From positions 1 through 64,000 of the forward strand of contig NZ_RCCH01000010.1 of NCBI RefSeq assembly GCF_003663945.1: 64,000 nt of DNA, in the 5' to 3' direction. How positions within the stretch are numbered: position 1 is the first letter of the stretch; every line of letters begins with the position of its first letter. Positions 9,510 to 19,235 of this stretch are shown piece after piece. A program made the position numbers and the translations under genes. The DNA comes from Lacinutrix venerupis (GTDB lineage: Bacteria; Bacteroidota; Bacteroidia; Flavobacteriales; Flavobacteriaceae). Under the pieces are notes generated by a model. It was not told the DNA's origin. It ran no database searches and was given only the letters and a program-made list of their open reading frames with translations.

Positions 9510-12500
9510 TACAATTCTAATAATTCAAAATACACTTTTTCATCTTTCTCATACCTTGACATTTCGTTATTTTTGTATCTAACAACTTCTCGTCTACTTA
9601 ATTTTGAATTATAGGCTTTTAGTGTTCTTTTAAACACATTATAACTATGATTTCTCTTTTCCATAGCAGAATTCTGGAATAATATAGAGTACTTATTCAA
9701 TGGAAATCTCTCAACCAATTGATTAATAAACTCTGCTAATAGCTTAGCTTGTTCTGAGTTAATGTTTCCAAAAAAATAAGAAAAGTTAAAAATGCAAAGC
9801 TTTGTTTGCGATAGCATATCTTCAAATTGAGCTTCTTCAATATCAGAGAAATTTGTCACCAAATTATAATTAAAATTAACTCCAAACATTGAAGATTGTA
9901 AAAATGATTTGGCCTTTTCTAACATTGCGGTTGAAATATCAATTCCAACATATTCAATCATAGCATTTTCTTGAGCTGTGTTTAAATATGACTGAAGTGC
10001 TATTCCAGCAGTACATGGTCCACATCCCCAATCGACAAAAACCATTTTCTTAGAATTGTTTTGTAATTCATTTTGGAATAACTCGTCAAAGGATTTAAAA
10101 ATAGCTAATTGAGAAAAATAATGTTTCCTCATATTGTAATAGCAATACAATAAGGTACGGTCTTTCGGCTCATGAGTAATGATAACTTCATCAAAATTAG
10201 CTCGTCCATAACCAATAACCGTTGTGCGGTTATATTCATTATCATATCCCAAAATACCCTTTGGATAATTAGGACTTCTATCTTTTATAGGATTCAAAAC
10301 AAGCTCATTAAAAACCAAATTAAAAGAGGCGTCTGGTAGTTGTACCTCTTCTTCAGTAGAGGTCTTTTTCAAATCAAGTTCTTCATTAAAAGATATGTCT
10401 CCAGTTAGCAAACCATCAACTCCTTCTTCAATTAAACCTCCTCTAGATTTTATAAACTGAGTTAATTTATAGTAAATAGAAACATTAGAAATATAATATG
10501 GATTCCCTATCAATATAAGCTGTTCTTTAGCCCTGGTAAGAGCCACATTTAGCTTCCTGTCCACAAGTTCTCCTGTATCACTATCAACCGTAGTGTTTGC
10601 AGACAAAAACTCTAACTGAGCGAGAGAGTTAACACATAAGCTCAAAATAATAATATCTTTTTGACTTCCCTGGTATCGTTCTACGGTATCAACAGCAATA
10701 CCTTCCCAATTAGGGATTTCAGCTTTTTCTAACTCTTTCTTTATTAATGCTATTTGATTCCTGTAGGGCGTAATAATACCAATGGTTTTTTGTGATTGGT
10801 ATTTAACTTCTCTCAACTCATTTTTGTCAGTAAGTAGAGTGCCTTCATTATTGTTGTATAAATCAATAATTTGCTGCACCAGTTTTGCAGTAGTTTGGGC
10901 TTCAAACTCGTTTGTTTTTCTGTTACTAGACTCTGTAACTTTACTTGGAATATATAATAATCGTCTATTCCCTAAATATTTTTGGATGTTATTTTCGAAA
11001 GTTCTGAATGGCAATGCTCCAGTTTGGTGGCGTAAACCAGCTATCTTTAATTTATTTCCATAAAAACAGTGATTTGGAAATGTAGCAACACTTTTATGCA
11101 TTCGTCCTTGGAAGCTCAACATATTAGAAGCATGTTTCCATCCTTTATCTTTTGATAATCGTAGCATTCTCTCAAAGTAAGACTCTCTCAAATCACCAAT
11201 ACCAATACTTTTTAAACTAGAATCAAATCTTTTTGCTTGTTCTTGACTTTGTAATGAAACTGCTGGTAACTGTTTATGGTCTCCAATAAGAATAAACTTT
11301 TTAAACCTCCCTAATAAACCAACCAATTGAGGTTCTAATATCTGTGAAGCTTCATCAATAATAACCGTATCGAATTTCTTGATTTTAAAAAGTTCTGTTT
11401 TATTAATAATTGATGATACTGTTGAAACAAAAACACGGTGTTTTGATAAAACCTCCACTAGTTCAGCTCTATTGGTGCAGCCTTCTGCAATGCCATCTAA
11501 TAAGTTATGGTGATGTTCTGTAGCAGTTCCTAATCTTGAACCTATTCTAATAAAGTTTCTATCTGTTCGTCCAAAATTAATACGGCCATCATTTTGGTCT
11601 TCAAAATTTATAATAGCATTATTAATCGACTCACAAATCTCATCTACAGCGCGATTAGTGTATGCTAAAACCAAAATATTACCTTCTATAGAACTATGAA
11701 GCTGTCTTACCAAGTGCTTTAACATGATGCTGGTTTTACCAGTTCCTGGAGGGCCAATTAATAGATAATAATCTTTTGCCGATAATGCTTCACTTAATAT
11801 TTTATTTTGCTCTTTTCTTGATTCTGGGTTTTTATTTTCGTCTTCGGTAACAAACTCTTTTAACTCACAATCAAACTCTTCTGGAGCTCGTTTTCCAAGT
11901 AATAAATCTCGTTTAGACCTATCTGTTTTGATAAACTTGAATAAGCTCTTAAACATGCTATGGAATGAATGGTCGAGACTATCGTGTTCTATACACCAAG
12001 GTTTATCGTTGTTGAAAATTTTATCTTTAGCTACTGCATTTTGCTTGTATCTAAAAACAACTTCCATACAACCATCATTATCTATCTCTTTTGAAATAGA
12101 ACACTTAAAAATCTGGCCTTGAGTAACAAGAGCATCCTTTTCGGCTTTTTGGTAGAGTACACAAATATCACCTCGTCTAAAATTAAATGCATCGGAATCT
12201 AAAAGAGCAGTATGTTTTAGTATTAATCTTGGATTTACTTCATCATCACTATAGTTATTCTCAATTTTTAAAGGCTCTATTGCATCACTTTCATCATTTT
12301 CACTAACATCTTCCTTATTCCAAAGTGCAGCATGACCTTTAGAATATTTACCATCGCCTATTTTAGAAAGCATTAGTTCTTGAGCAACAAATTGGTAAAA
12401 AGCTAAAAAATATTGTAACTCATCATTATCTAATTTTCTTAAAGCATCTTGGATAGCATCAAAATCTCTTCTAAACCACTCTAATTTAGGATGCAAATCG

Positions 12501-13924
12501 ATTCCTAGTTTTTCAAATCCTAATTCACTGAAAAACTGACTTATAATATCACTGCTCTCAGCAGAAACTACGGCTCTTTCCTTACTAACAATAACGTTTC
12601 TAGTATTTAGTATTCTTTTATCAAAATCGACATATTTAGGTACCCATCTTATATTCTCACCTTGGATAGTAGCTGAGGAATAACAAATAGCAGCTTCAAT
12701 ATTGTTATCTGGCATATTGTATACCTGTCGTAACATCATACGATACATTCTTGCTTGCGCTGCATGATTGTCGCTAACTTTTGTAGGCGAATTATCTCTT
12801 GACCATGGTAAACGTCCAGATTTTAATTCTATAATTTTTGCTGCTTGATTAGATTTGTCCAACACATCTAAACGTCCTTGTAATCCTATTTTTTCGTTTA
12901 TGAAAGCGGGTTCTAAAACTGTACTATCTTTATTTATATCAACTCCATCACTTTCAAAATCTAACTGTACTACACGTTTTAAATTATCGAATTGCTCTCT
13001 TGTTTTTTGCACAAAACTTTTTAGCTCCTGGTCATCTTTAAATAAGACAGTGTACTGAAAAGGACTATTCTTAAAAGTTTCTTTTATGAGGTTGCTAAAT
13101 AAAGGCTGATTATCTCTAGGTGCATACACTAACTCATCCATAAAAAAGTTAGAAACATTTCCCTTTAATAAGGCAGCCGAAGCTTCCACTTCAATCATTC
13201 GTTTAATAAAAAACAGTTGCCATGGTGCTATTTCATTACCTCCAATGTTTTGAAAACACTCTGCTACAGCTGAAATATCAATTAGATAATCTGGTTGATA
13301 TACAATATGTAATGGCAAACAATTGTCATTCTCATCAATTTTAACTTCTAATAAGGATAATTTATCACCTACTTGAATTATATCCAGCGTATCGGCATAT
13401 TCTTTTAATAGATAATCATCTTGTAATGGTATTTTAAACTGATTCCCATCATCAGTATCTACAATAATATGGTTACTTGTTTTATCCCAAACGTACCCAA
13501 CTAAGGCATTATAATGCGCTTTGGCTTTTGGTGGCTCATAAGTGTCGTACGTTGCTTTATCTGTAATACTAACAAACCAATTTGGTATTGGACTAGATGT
13601 TAGCTTCTCTATAAATTTACCTACAGTTAGTAAATATCCATAAAAGTGCCCTTCATCTATTTTGTTAATGGTATCATTTGTTTTAGTATTAAATCTCAAA
13701 GCTCCCAAACTCCTCTTTAGGTTTCCAGTTAACTGTTCTTTTCTGTATATAAAATCTAATCTGGCATACAAACTTGGGAATTGTATAGAGGTTTCAGCAG
13801 TATAATCTGAAGCAATTAATTGAAGAATACGTTTTAATTCTTTAACACGATATGGTAAGGTCTTATTGTTTTCCTCTGCTATTTCAAATAGTAAATCGTA
13901 ATATGCGGTGCTGTTTATACTCAT
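9509..13924 (-). CDS. nuclease - SF1 helicase - methyltransferase fusion protein
   Basis: 1471 residues with three recognisable modules. A PD-(D/E)XK nuclease lies near 340-410 (GLQGRLDVLD, then IIELKSG and a following AQARMYRMM helix, as in Dna2/Cas4-type nucleases). An SF1B UPF1/Dna2-like helicase spans about 700-1140, with Walker A IGPPGTGKTS near 722, VIIDEASQ near 855, GDHKQLPAVS, VDTVERYQGSQ and LNVALTRAKE. A Rossmann SAM-methyltransferase-like domain lies near 1270-1400 (VFVDWGCGPCTAG near 1298, then YVGIDIS). The helicase-nuclease pair is known from Dna2-like proteins; the added C-terminal methyltransferase is uncommon. Genes before and after are 9 bp away or overlap by 1 bp. Inference: a DNA-processing machine in a defence or repair module. 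The methyltransferase substrate could be a base, a protein or a small molecule. Confidence 0.85.
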   Translation of the reverse strand: MSINSTAYYDLLFEIAEENNKTLPYRVKELKRILQLIASDYTAETSIQFPSLYARLDFIYRKEQLTGNLKRSLGALRFNTKTNDTINKIDEGHFYGYLLTVGKFIEKLTSSPIPNWFVSITDKATYDTYEPPKAKAHYNALVGYVWDKTSNHIIVDTDDGNQFKIPLQDDYLLKEYADTLDIIQVGDKLSLLEVKIDENDNCLPLHIVYQPDYLIDISAVAECFQNIGGNEIAPWQLFFIKRMIEVEASAALLKGNVSNFFMDELVYAPRDNQPLFSNLIKETFKNSPFQYTVLFKDDQELKSFVQKTREQFDNLKRVVQLDFESDGVDINKDSTVLEPAFINEKIGLQGRLDVLDKSNQAAKIIELKSGRLPWSRDNSPTKVSDNHAAQARMYRMMLRQVYNMPDNNIEAAICYSSATIQGENIRWVPKYVDFDKRILNTRNVIVSKERAVVSAESSDIISQFFSELGFEKLGIDLHPKLEWFRRDFDAIQDALRKLDNDELQYFLAFYQFVAQELMLSKIGDGKYSKGHAALWNKEDVSENDESDAIEPLKIENNYSDDEVNPRLILKHTALLDSDAFNFRRGDICVLYQKAEKDALVTQGQIFKCSISKEIDNDGCMEVVFRYKQNAVAKDKIFNNDKPWCIEHDSLDHSFHSMFKSLFKFIKTDRSKRDLLLGKRAPEEFDCELKEFVTEDENKNPESRKEQNKILSEALSAKDYYLLIGPPGTGKTSIMLKHLVRQLHSSIEGNILVLAYTNRAVDEICESINNAIINFEDQNDGRINFGRTDRNFIRIGSRLGTATEHHHNLLDGIAEGCTNRAELVEVLSKHRVFVSTVSSIINKTELFKIKKFDTVIIDEASQILEPQLVGLLGRFKKFILIGDHKQLPAVSLQSQEQAKRFDSSLKSIGIGDLRESYFERMLRLSKDKGWKHASNMLSFQGRMHKSVATFPNHCFYGNKLKIAGLRHQTGALPFRTFENNIQKYLGNRRLLYIPSKVTESSNRKTNEFEAQTTAKLVQQIIDLYNNNEGTLLTDKNELREVKYQSQKTIGIITPYRNQIALIKKELEKAEIPNWEGIAVDTVERYQGSQKDIIILSLCVNSLAQLEFLSANTTVDSDTGELVDRKLNVALTRAKEQLILIGNPYYISNVSIYYKLTQFIKSRGGLIEEGVDGLLTGDISFNEELDLKKTSTEEEVQLPDASFNLVFNELVLNPIKDRSPNYPKGILGYDNEYNRTTVIGYGRANFDEVIITHEPKDRTLLYCYYNMRKHYFSQLAIFKSFDELFQNELQNNSKKMVFVDWGCGPCTAGIALQSYLNTAQENAMIEYVGIDISTAMLEKAKSFLQSSMFGVNFNYNLVTNFSDIEEAQFEDMLSQTKLCIFNFSYFFGNINSEQAKLLAEFINQLVERFPLNKYSILFQNSAMEKRNHSYNVFKRTLKAYNSKLSRREVVRYKNNEMSRYEKDEKVYFELLEL

Positions 13925-13933
13925 ACAATTTCT

Positions 13934-14230
13934 TTAATTTTTTATTCCAATAAATAAATTATCTAAACTAGGCCCAGAACCCATAACAAGTTCATAGCAA
14001 ATAATATTTTTAGTGTCTTTGGATTCCAATTCTATAAACTTGATTATATCTCCTGTATACGCTTTTTCAACCCATTTCTTGCTAAACTCAAACTCACCAT
14101 CGTAATAAATAAACTCAGTAGCACTTGAAACCTCATTATTTACTTCATTTTCCTCATCAATTATAACTTCTCCTGTTATTGGACATTCAAAATACAATGG
14201 GCTATCTAGCAGTACTATTTCTTTTTTCAT
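13934..14230 (-). CDS. small acidic protein of unknown function
   Basis: 98 residues, acidic and rich in Glu/Asp, with no signal peptide or membrane segment. CPITGEVII near residues 16-24 is the only notable motif. It lies in the operon 11 bp after res and 9 bp before the helicase fusion, so it is the hinge between the restriction half and the processing half. It may be a small partner or regulator of either; I do not recognise a family. Confidence 0.65.
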   Translation of the reverse strand: MKKEIVLLDSPLYFECPITGEVIIDEENEVNNEVSSATEFIYYDGEFEFSKKWVEKAYTGDIIKFIELESKDTKNIICYELVMGSGPSLDNLFIGIKN

Positions 14231-14241
14231 TTTAAAAATTT

Positions 14242-17200
14242 TTACTTCATCAACACCTCATTAGTAACATCATCCATATTAGCAGCAACAATCATTTCAC
14301 TATCCAAAGCTGTAAAGTGTTTTTTACCACAATCTATTTTACCTTGTTCTTTTGGTCTTAAATCAAATAGTCCAGTACTTCCTTTAGATTCTACTACAAA
14401 GAATAGTTTTTCTTCATTTTCATCCTTCCAAAGAATAGCCCAATCTGGATTATAAGTTCCTAGAGGTGTATCAATCTTAAACCAGTTTGGTAGCTTGGCA
14501 TACACAGAAATATTTTCACTTTCTTCAAAATCGTTAGCTAGTGTAGATTCTACATTAGAATCATAGACAACATAGTCGTAAGGTGACTTTGTACTTTCTT
14601 TTAAGTTGTTTTTAAGATATCCGAATAACTCTTCATTTTCAAAAAGTTCTTGACTATAATATTCAGTATCATCAATCTTTTTGTATTGAATACCATCAAT
14701 AATATGCATTCGCATTTGCTCATTAATAATATCTATACAACCTTCAATAAATTTTTGAGGATTAATTTTAAAATACGGTAACCTAGTTGTTCCTGTAAGT
14801 ATTTCTACTATTGACTTTCTAGTTAGTTGCGTTTCATTTTGCAAATAGCCAACAATATCTGGAAGCACTTCTACTTCTTCATTTAATGTTTCGGTTCTAA
14901 CACTATTAGGTTTTATCTCGGCTTCAACACCTCCAATATCAATTGAAAGCGATGCTTTACTATAATGTAGTTTTCCTCTAGTAATTTTTAATCTATCATC
15001 TAATGCATTAATACACTCTTTTACTAAACTAGCTGAATCAAAATCTACAGAAAAAGTTGTTTTGTATTTTACACGTTCCCAAAGTGCTTTAAATTCTGGA
15101 CTGTCCAATACTCGTTTATTTACTTTTACTCTTTTCTTTTCGTCTTTATTTTTAATTTCGAGTTTACCAGCAGCATCTTTTAAATTACTTAATACTTGTT
15201 TTAAAACGTGTTTGTTTTCAGTAATTTCTTCTGGTAACTTAACATTATCATTTTTTAAGTCGGTTCTTAATTCGTCTTGCACTTTTCCTCTAGCATCAAT
15301 ATAGCCTTGAGTTAATAAATGCTTGAATAATTCTTCAGATTTTTTCTGACCTAAATACACTGGTGTTTCGTCTTCAATAGCCAACACCACATTAGCAAAA
15401 CTGTGGGACTCTAAAATTCCGAAACGGATACCAGTATCTGATTCTACTTCTTTTTGAAAGTTACTTACAAAATCGCTGTAAGATTCTGTAGCCATTACTG
15501 TAAGTGTATTGACTTCATGACCATAAATACGTTCTCCATCTTGGTTAACGCATAAACGCAAACCTCTACCAATTTCTTGTCTTCTTTTTATTTCTGAATT
15601 ACCAGCATCTTTAAGCGTACAGATTTGAAATACATTAGGATTATCCCATCCTTCTTTTAATGCTGAATGCGAAAAGATAAAACGTAATTTAGACTTGAAG
15701 CTTAACAGCATTTCTTTGTCTCGCATAATTAAACTGTAAGTATCTTCATCTGCTTTTACTTTTCCTGTGGTATCTTTAAAATACTCGAACTTGTCTTTTT
15801 TGTTACTGGATTTACTCTTTTTATCTATTGAGAAATATCCATTATGTACAGCCGAAGCATCTTTTTCATCATCGGTAATTTCTTCAAATAGACTTACATA
15901 TTTTGGTTTGGTAATTAGCTTTAAATACTCTTTTTCAAATATCTCGGCATACTCACCATTTTCAGCATTTCCTTCTTCATCGTACACACGGTACTTACTA
16001 ACAGAATCAATAAAAAACAAACTTAGTACTTTAATACCTTGAGGATTTAAAATAAGCTCTTTATCTAAATGCTCTTCAATTGTTTTACTTATTAAAGCTG
16101 TTTTTACTTGCTTTTCATCTACAGCACCAATGGACTGACCTAAACGAATTACATCTTCTTTACTTGTAAAATCTATATACTCATTACCATCTACAGCATG
16201 AATATCTTTTATTATATAGCCTTCGTACTCAATTCTATCTGTTAGTTGTTCTAAGTCTTCATTTTGCTTTACAGTGTAGGTTTTTCTGGTAATACTTCCA
16301 TTCTTAAACGCATCTACTTCTACTTTAGCCACTGGGAATCCTTTGCTAATTTTTACACTTACTAAACGAATATAAGCTTGATTGTTTACGCCTTCTGTTC
16401 GTACAGAACCAACTTCTATTTGTTTTACTAATTTTTTATCATAAGCATCAATAGCATCCAGCTTGTACATTAGGTTTACTTTTTCCTTATGTGTAGCAGA
16501 ATACCTAATAATAGATAATGGATGTAAACTTTGTACTGCTTTTTTACGAATAGGTGTACTCATGGTACTTTGTGGCTCATCTATAAAAACAACTGGATTT
16601 GTGTTTTTAATAAGGTCTAAAGGTTTGTACCCTAAACTATCGTTATATCTGTGAATAATATTGGTTTTATTATCCTTTTTAGGGTTTACAAAACTTTTAG
16701 AAAAGGCATCAATATTTATAACCATAATTTCTAAACCATCGTTGGTAGAAAAATCACGGACTTCGTTTAATTTACTACTATCGTAAATAAAGAAGTTGTA
16801 ATTAATATTATCGTACAACTGTTTAAAATGCTCCTTGGTAATTTCTAACGACTTATAAACACCTTCTTTAATAGGAATGGAAGGCACTACAATAATATGT
16901 TTAGAAAAGCCATATTTACGGTACAGCTCCATAATAGAACGTAAATACACATATGTTTTACCAGTACCAGTTTCCATTTCGATGGTAAAGTCTAAATGAT
17001 TTCGGTTAACCTCTTTACGTTCTGATGGTTTTAAACCATTGGCTAGTTGAATGTTTTGCACATTTTCTAGCAACTTACCTTCGCTTATCGTTAAACGGTT
17101 TCCATAACCAATTTCGTTAAACGATATATTATGTTGTTTTGCTAAAAACTCTGGAGAATACACCGTAAAATTAGCCTCACAAACTTCTTGACCTTGAAAT

Positions 17201-17265
17201 ATATCTACTATTGCGTTTATACCTTCTTTTTGGTAGTCTAACGCAGCATCAAATTGAATTTTCAT
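14242..17265 (-). CDS. type III restriction endonuclease-like subunit Res
   Basis: 1007 residues. It combines an SF2 translocase with a C-terminal nuclease, as in type III Res subunits that cleave DNA in complex with Mod. Walker A is METGTGKT (GTGKT at 100-104), motif II is DEPQ at 229-232, motif III is YSATH near 255, and the late helicase motif is RRQEIGRGLRL. The C-terminal PD-(D/E)XK nuclease is intact: NPDW with D941, then E959-S-K961. The length is normal. Mod genes lie immediately upstream in the operon (2-bp gap). All key residues are present, so the enzyme is probably active. Confidence 0.92.
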   Translation of the reverse strand: MKIQFDAALDYQKEGINAIVDIFQGQEVCEANFTVYSPEFLAKQHNISFNEIGYGNRLTISEGKLLENVQNIQLANGLKPSERKEVNRNHLDFTIEMETGTGKTYVYLRSIMELYRKYGFSKHIIVVPSIPIKEGVYKSLEITKEHFKQLYDNINYNFFIYDSSKLNEVRDFSTNDGLEIMVINIDAFSKSFVNPKKDNKTNIIHRYNDSLGYKPLDLIKNTNPVVFIDEPQSTMSTPIRKKAVQSLHPLSIIRYSATHKEKVNLMYKLDAIDAYDKKLVKQIEVGSVRTEGVNNQAYIRLVSVKISKGFPVAKVEVDAFKNGSITRKTYTVKQNEDLEQLTDRIEYEGYIIKDIHAVDGNEYIDFTSKEDVIRLGQSIGAVDEKQVKTALISKTIEEHLDKELILNPQGIKVLSLFFIDSVSKYRVYDEEGNAENGEYAEIFEKEYLKLITKPKYVSLFEEITDDEKDASAVHNGYFSIDKKSKSSNKKDKFEYFKDTTGKVKADEDTYSLIMRDKEMLLSFKSKLRFIFSHSALKEGWDNPNVFQICTLKDAGNSEIKRRQEIGRGLRLCVNQDGERIYGHEVNTLTVMATESYSDFVSNFQKEVESDTGIRFGILESHSFANVVLAIEDETPVYLGQKKSEELFKHLLTQGYIDARGKVQDELRTDLKNDNVKLPEEITENKHVLKQVLSNLKDAAGKLEIKNKDEKKRVKVNKRVLDSPEFKALWERVKYKTTFSVDFDSASLVKECINALDDRLKITRGKLHYSKASLSIDIGGVEAEIKPNSVRTETLNEEVEVLPDIVGYLQNETQLTRKSIVEILTGTTRLPYFKINPQKFIEGCIDIINEQMRMHIIDGIQYKKIDDTEYYSQELFENEELFGYLKNNLKESTKSPYDYVVYDSNVESTLANDFEESENISVYAKLPNWFKIDTPLGTYNPDWAILWKDENEEKLFFVVESKGSTGLFDLRPKEQGKIDCGKKHFTALDSEMIVAANMDDVTNEVLMK

Positions 17266-17267
17266 TT

Positions 17268-19232
17268 TTAAATACTTTTAATTTCTGTGATACCAAAACG
17301 TTTTAAAGTTTGTACCGAATTTGTTTTTTCTACATCTGTAAAGCCTGTATCCTTAAATATAACACGACACATTTCTGGTGCTAATTCTTTTTTCCACAAC
17401 CCAATACCTTCTGCAACTTTATTAGTTAAATTATTTCCTAAACAAATAAACAATGCACCAAAACCTACATTAAATACTGTTTTACCTTCAATAGTTTTTT
17501 CTTCTATTGGTAAGGTTAAATCTAAACCATATTTTAAAAGTATTTCGTACAATACATCTTCTTCTGTTCTGTCTGTTTTTATATTACTTACAGCATCCCA
17601 AAGGTTAGCTTCTAAATCTTCTGGGTTACCATCCCATCCTTTTATATTACTGCTATCTAGTTTGAACACTTTAAATCCTAAATCCAATTCTTTAGCTCTT
17701 TCTGGGTTTTCCTCTACTATCTTTTTTGCAGCTCTACGGATACGTTCTTTTCCTATTTCCGTAATTGTTTTATATCCAGCTTTAAAGGCTTCACTTTTTT
17801 CATAGACATGCTCTGGAAGTTGAATTTGAATATGTTTTCTATTTGATTTTTCTTCTAAATTTAATTTCATAGTTGCATGAGCTACAGTTGCTGAACCAGA
17901 GAAGAAATCTAATACAATATCATTTTCTTTAGTAAAACTACCAATATGTTGTTTGCAGACTTCTACAACTTTTGGCGTGTCAAATGGTATATCTAAATCT
18001 TCAAGTAGGGCAGTATCACTTCCTCCATAGTATAGTAGAGAAGGGATATTTTCAAACATGTTTTTAGATAATAAATATTTTTTTCTTGGCTGTATAGTCT
18101 CATCTTTACCAAACAAAACGAGGTTTTTGTCTAGTAATTCGTTCATTGTTGAACTTGGGTTCCTCCAGCCTCTTGGTGGTATAACACATTCCTTGTTTGT
18201 TTCTGGATGGATTAAAGGAACAAAGTAATCTTGAGGTGCTTTTTTCTTGTTTGGCCAAGCCATAGAGACTGATTGGTAAACATTTCCATTTTCATCCATT
18301 TTATTATAAGCTTTTTCCCCTCCACTAAATTCTGTTTTAGAGTTAATCCATTGAGAAAATTCTTTATTTATTTCCTCTAAAGAAGATTCACTTATTTTCT
18401 TAAATAAACTTTCTGCTTTTTTTAAAATAGTTTTCGCATTTTTTTTTGGTCTGACAAGTACAGTCTTTTCTAAAAAAGCTTCTTTACTTTTTGTAAATAC
18501 AAGAATGTTTTCATGTTGATATGCAATCCCTTTAGAATCCCCTTTTGGGTTTCTTTTATCCCAAATTATTGTACCTAAATCATTTTCCTCCCCATAAATT
18601 TCATTTAAAATTTTATGTAAATTTAGAACTTCATTCTCATCCATATTAACTAAAATAGCACCATCATCTTTCAATAAATTACGAGCCAAACGCAGACGAG
18701 GATACATCATATTCAACCAGTTAGAATGATAACGTCCGTCACTATCTGAGTTTGTGCTTAATTTATTTCCTTCTTCATCGAACTGTCCAGTAACTTCTTG
18801 GTAATTGCGTAAGTTATCTTTGTAATCATCTTTATATACAAAGTCCTTACCTGTATTATATGGTGGGTCTATGTAAATCATTTTTATTTTACCAGCATAA
18901 CTTTTTTGTAGCAGTTTCAACACTTCTAAGTTATCACCTTCTATGTATACATTTTCTGTAGTGTCCCAATCTACACTCTCTTCTTTAGCTGGGCGTAAAG
19001 TACCTGTGCTTGGTTTATGCGCTTCACGTCTGGCTTGTGCTTTACCAGCCCATGTAAAACGGTAGTATTCATCTTCTTCTTCAACTTCATCACCGAAAAC
19101 ATCTCTAAAGACATCAAAATCAATTTTGTTTTCGGTTATTAATTCTGGAAATAGCTCTTTAAGTTTTTCTATATTTTCTTGCAATAAATCTTTACTCATA
19201 GATAACTTACTGCCTTTTTTAATCTGTTCCAT
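17268..19232 (-). CDS. type III-like DNA methyltransferase Mod, copy 1
   Basis: 654 residues, beta-class adenine methyltransferase layout: DPPYNTG (D122-Y125) first, then a variable target-recognition region (about 215-435), then the SAM-binding FSGSAT (444-449). Mod modifies and recognises the site for the Res subunit encoded 2 bp downstream. The N-terminal 200 residues and the last 180 or so are nearly identical to copy 2, while the central region is unrelated. A small domain with FTWAGKAQARREA lies before the catalytic region. Together they look like a duplicated specificity gene sharing one Res. Confidence 0.93.
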   Translation of the reverse strand: MEQIKKGSKLSMSKDLLQENIEKLKELFPELITENKIDFDVFRDVFGDEVEEEDEYYRFTWAGKAQARREAHKPSTGTLRPAKEESVDWDTTENVYIEGDNLEVLKLLQKSYAGKIKMIYIDPPYNTGKDFVYKDDYKDNLRNYQEVTGQFDEEGNKLSTNSDSDGRYHSNWLNMMYPRLRLARNLLKDDGAILVNMDENEVLNLHKILNEIYGEENDLGTIIWDKRNPKGDSKGIAYQHENILVFTKSKEAFLEKTVLVRPKKNAKTILKKAESLFKKISESSLEEINKEFSQWINSKTEFSGGEKAYNKMDENGNVYQSVSMAWPNKKKAPQDYFVPLIHPETNKECVIPPRGWRNPSSTMNELLDKNLVLFGKDETIQPRKKYLLSKNMFENIPSLLYYGGSDTALLEDLDIPFDTPKVVEVCKQHIGSFTKENDIVLDFFSGSATVAHATMKLNLEEKSNRKHIQIQLPEHVYEKSEAFKAGYKTITEIGKERIRRAAKKIVEENPERAKELDLGFKVFKLDSSNIKGWDGNPEDLEANLWDAVSNIKTDRTEEDVLYEILLKYGLDLTLPIEEKTIEGKTVFNVGFGALFICLGNNLTNKVAEGIGLWKKELAPEMCRVIFKDTGFTDVEKTNSVQTLKRFGITEIKSI

Positions 19233-19235
19233 AAA

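Noticed and set aside
17287-17805. 172-codon plus-strand frame inside mod copy 1, with a similar one at 19387-19743 in copy 2
   Set aside because: Both are antisense to the identical C-terminal coding of the two mod genes, so their mutual similarity just reflects the duplication.
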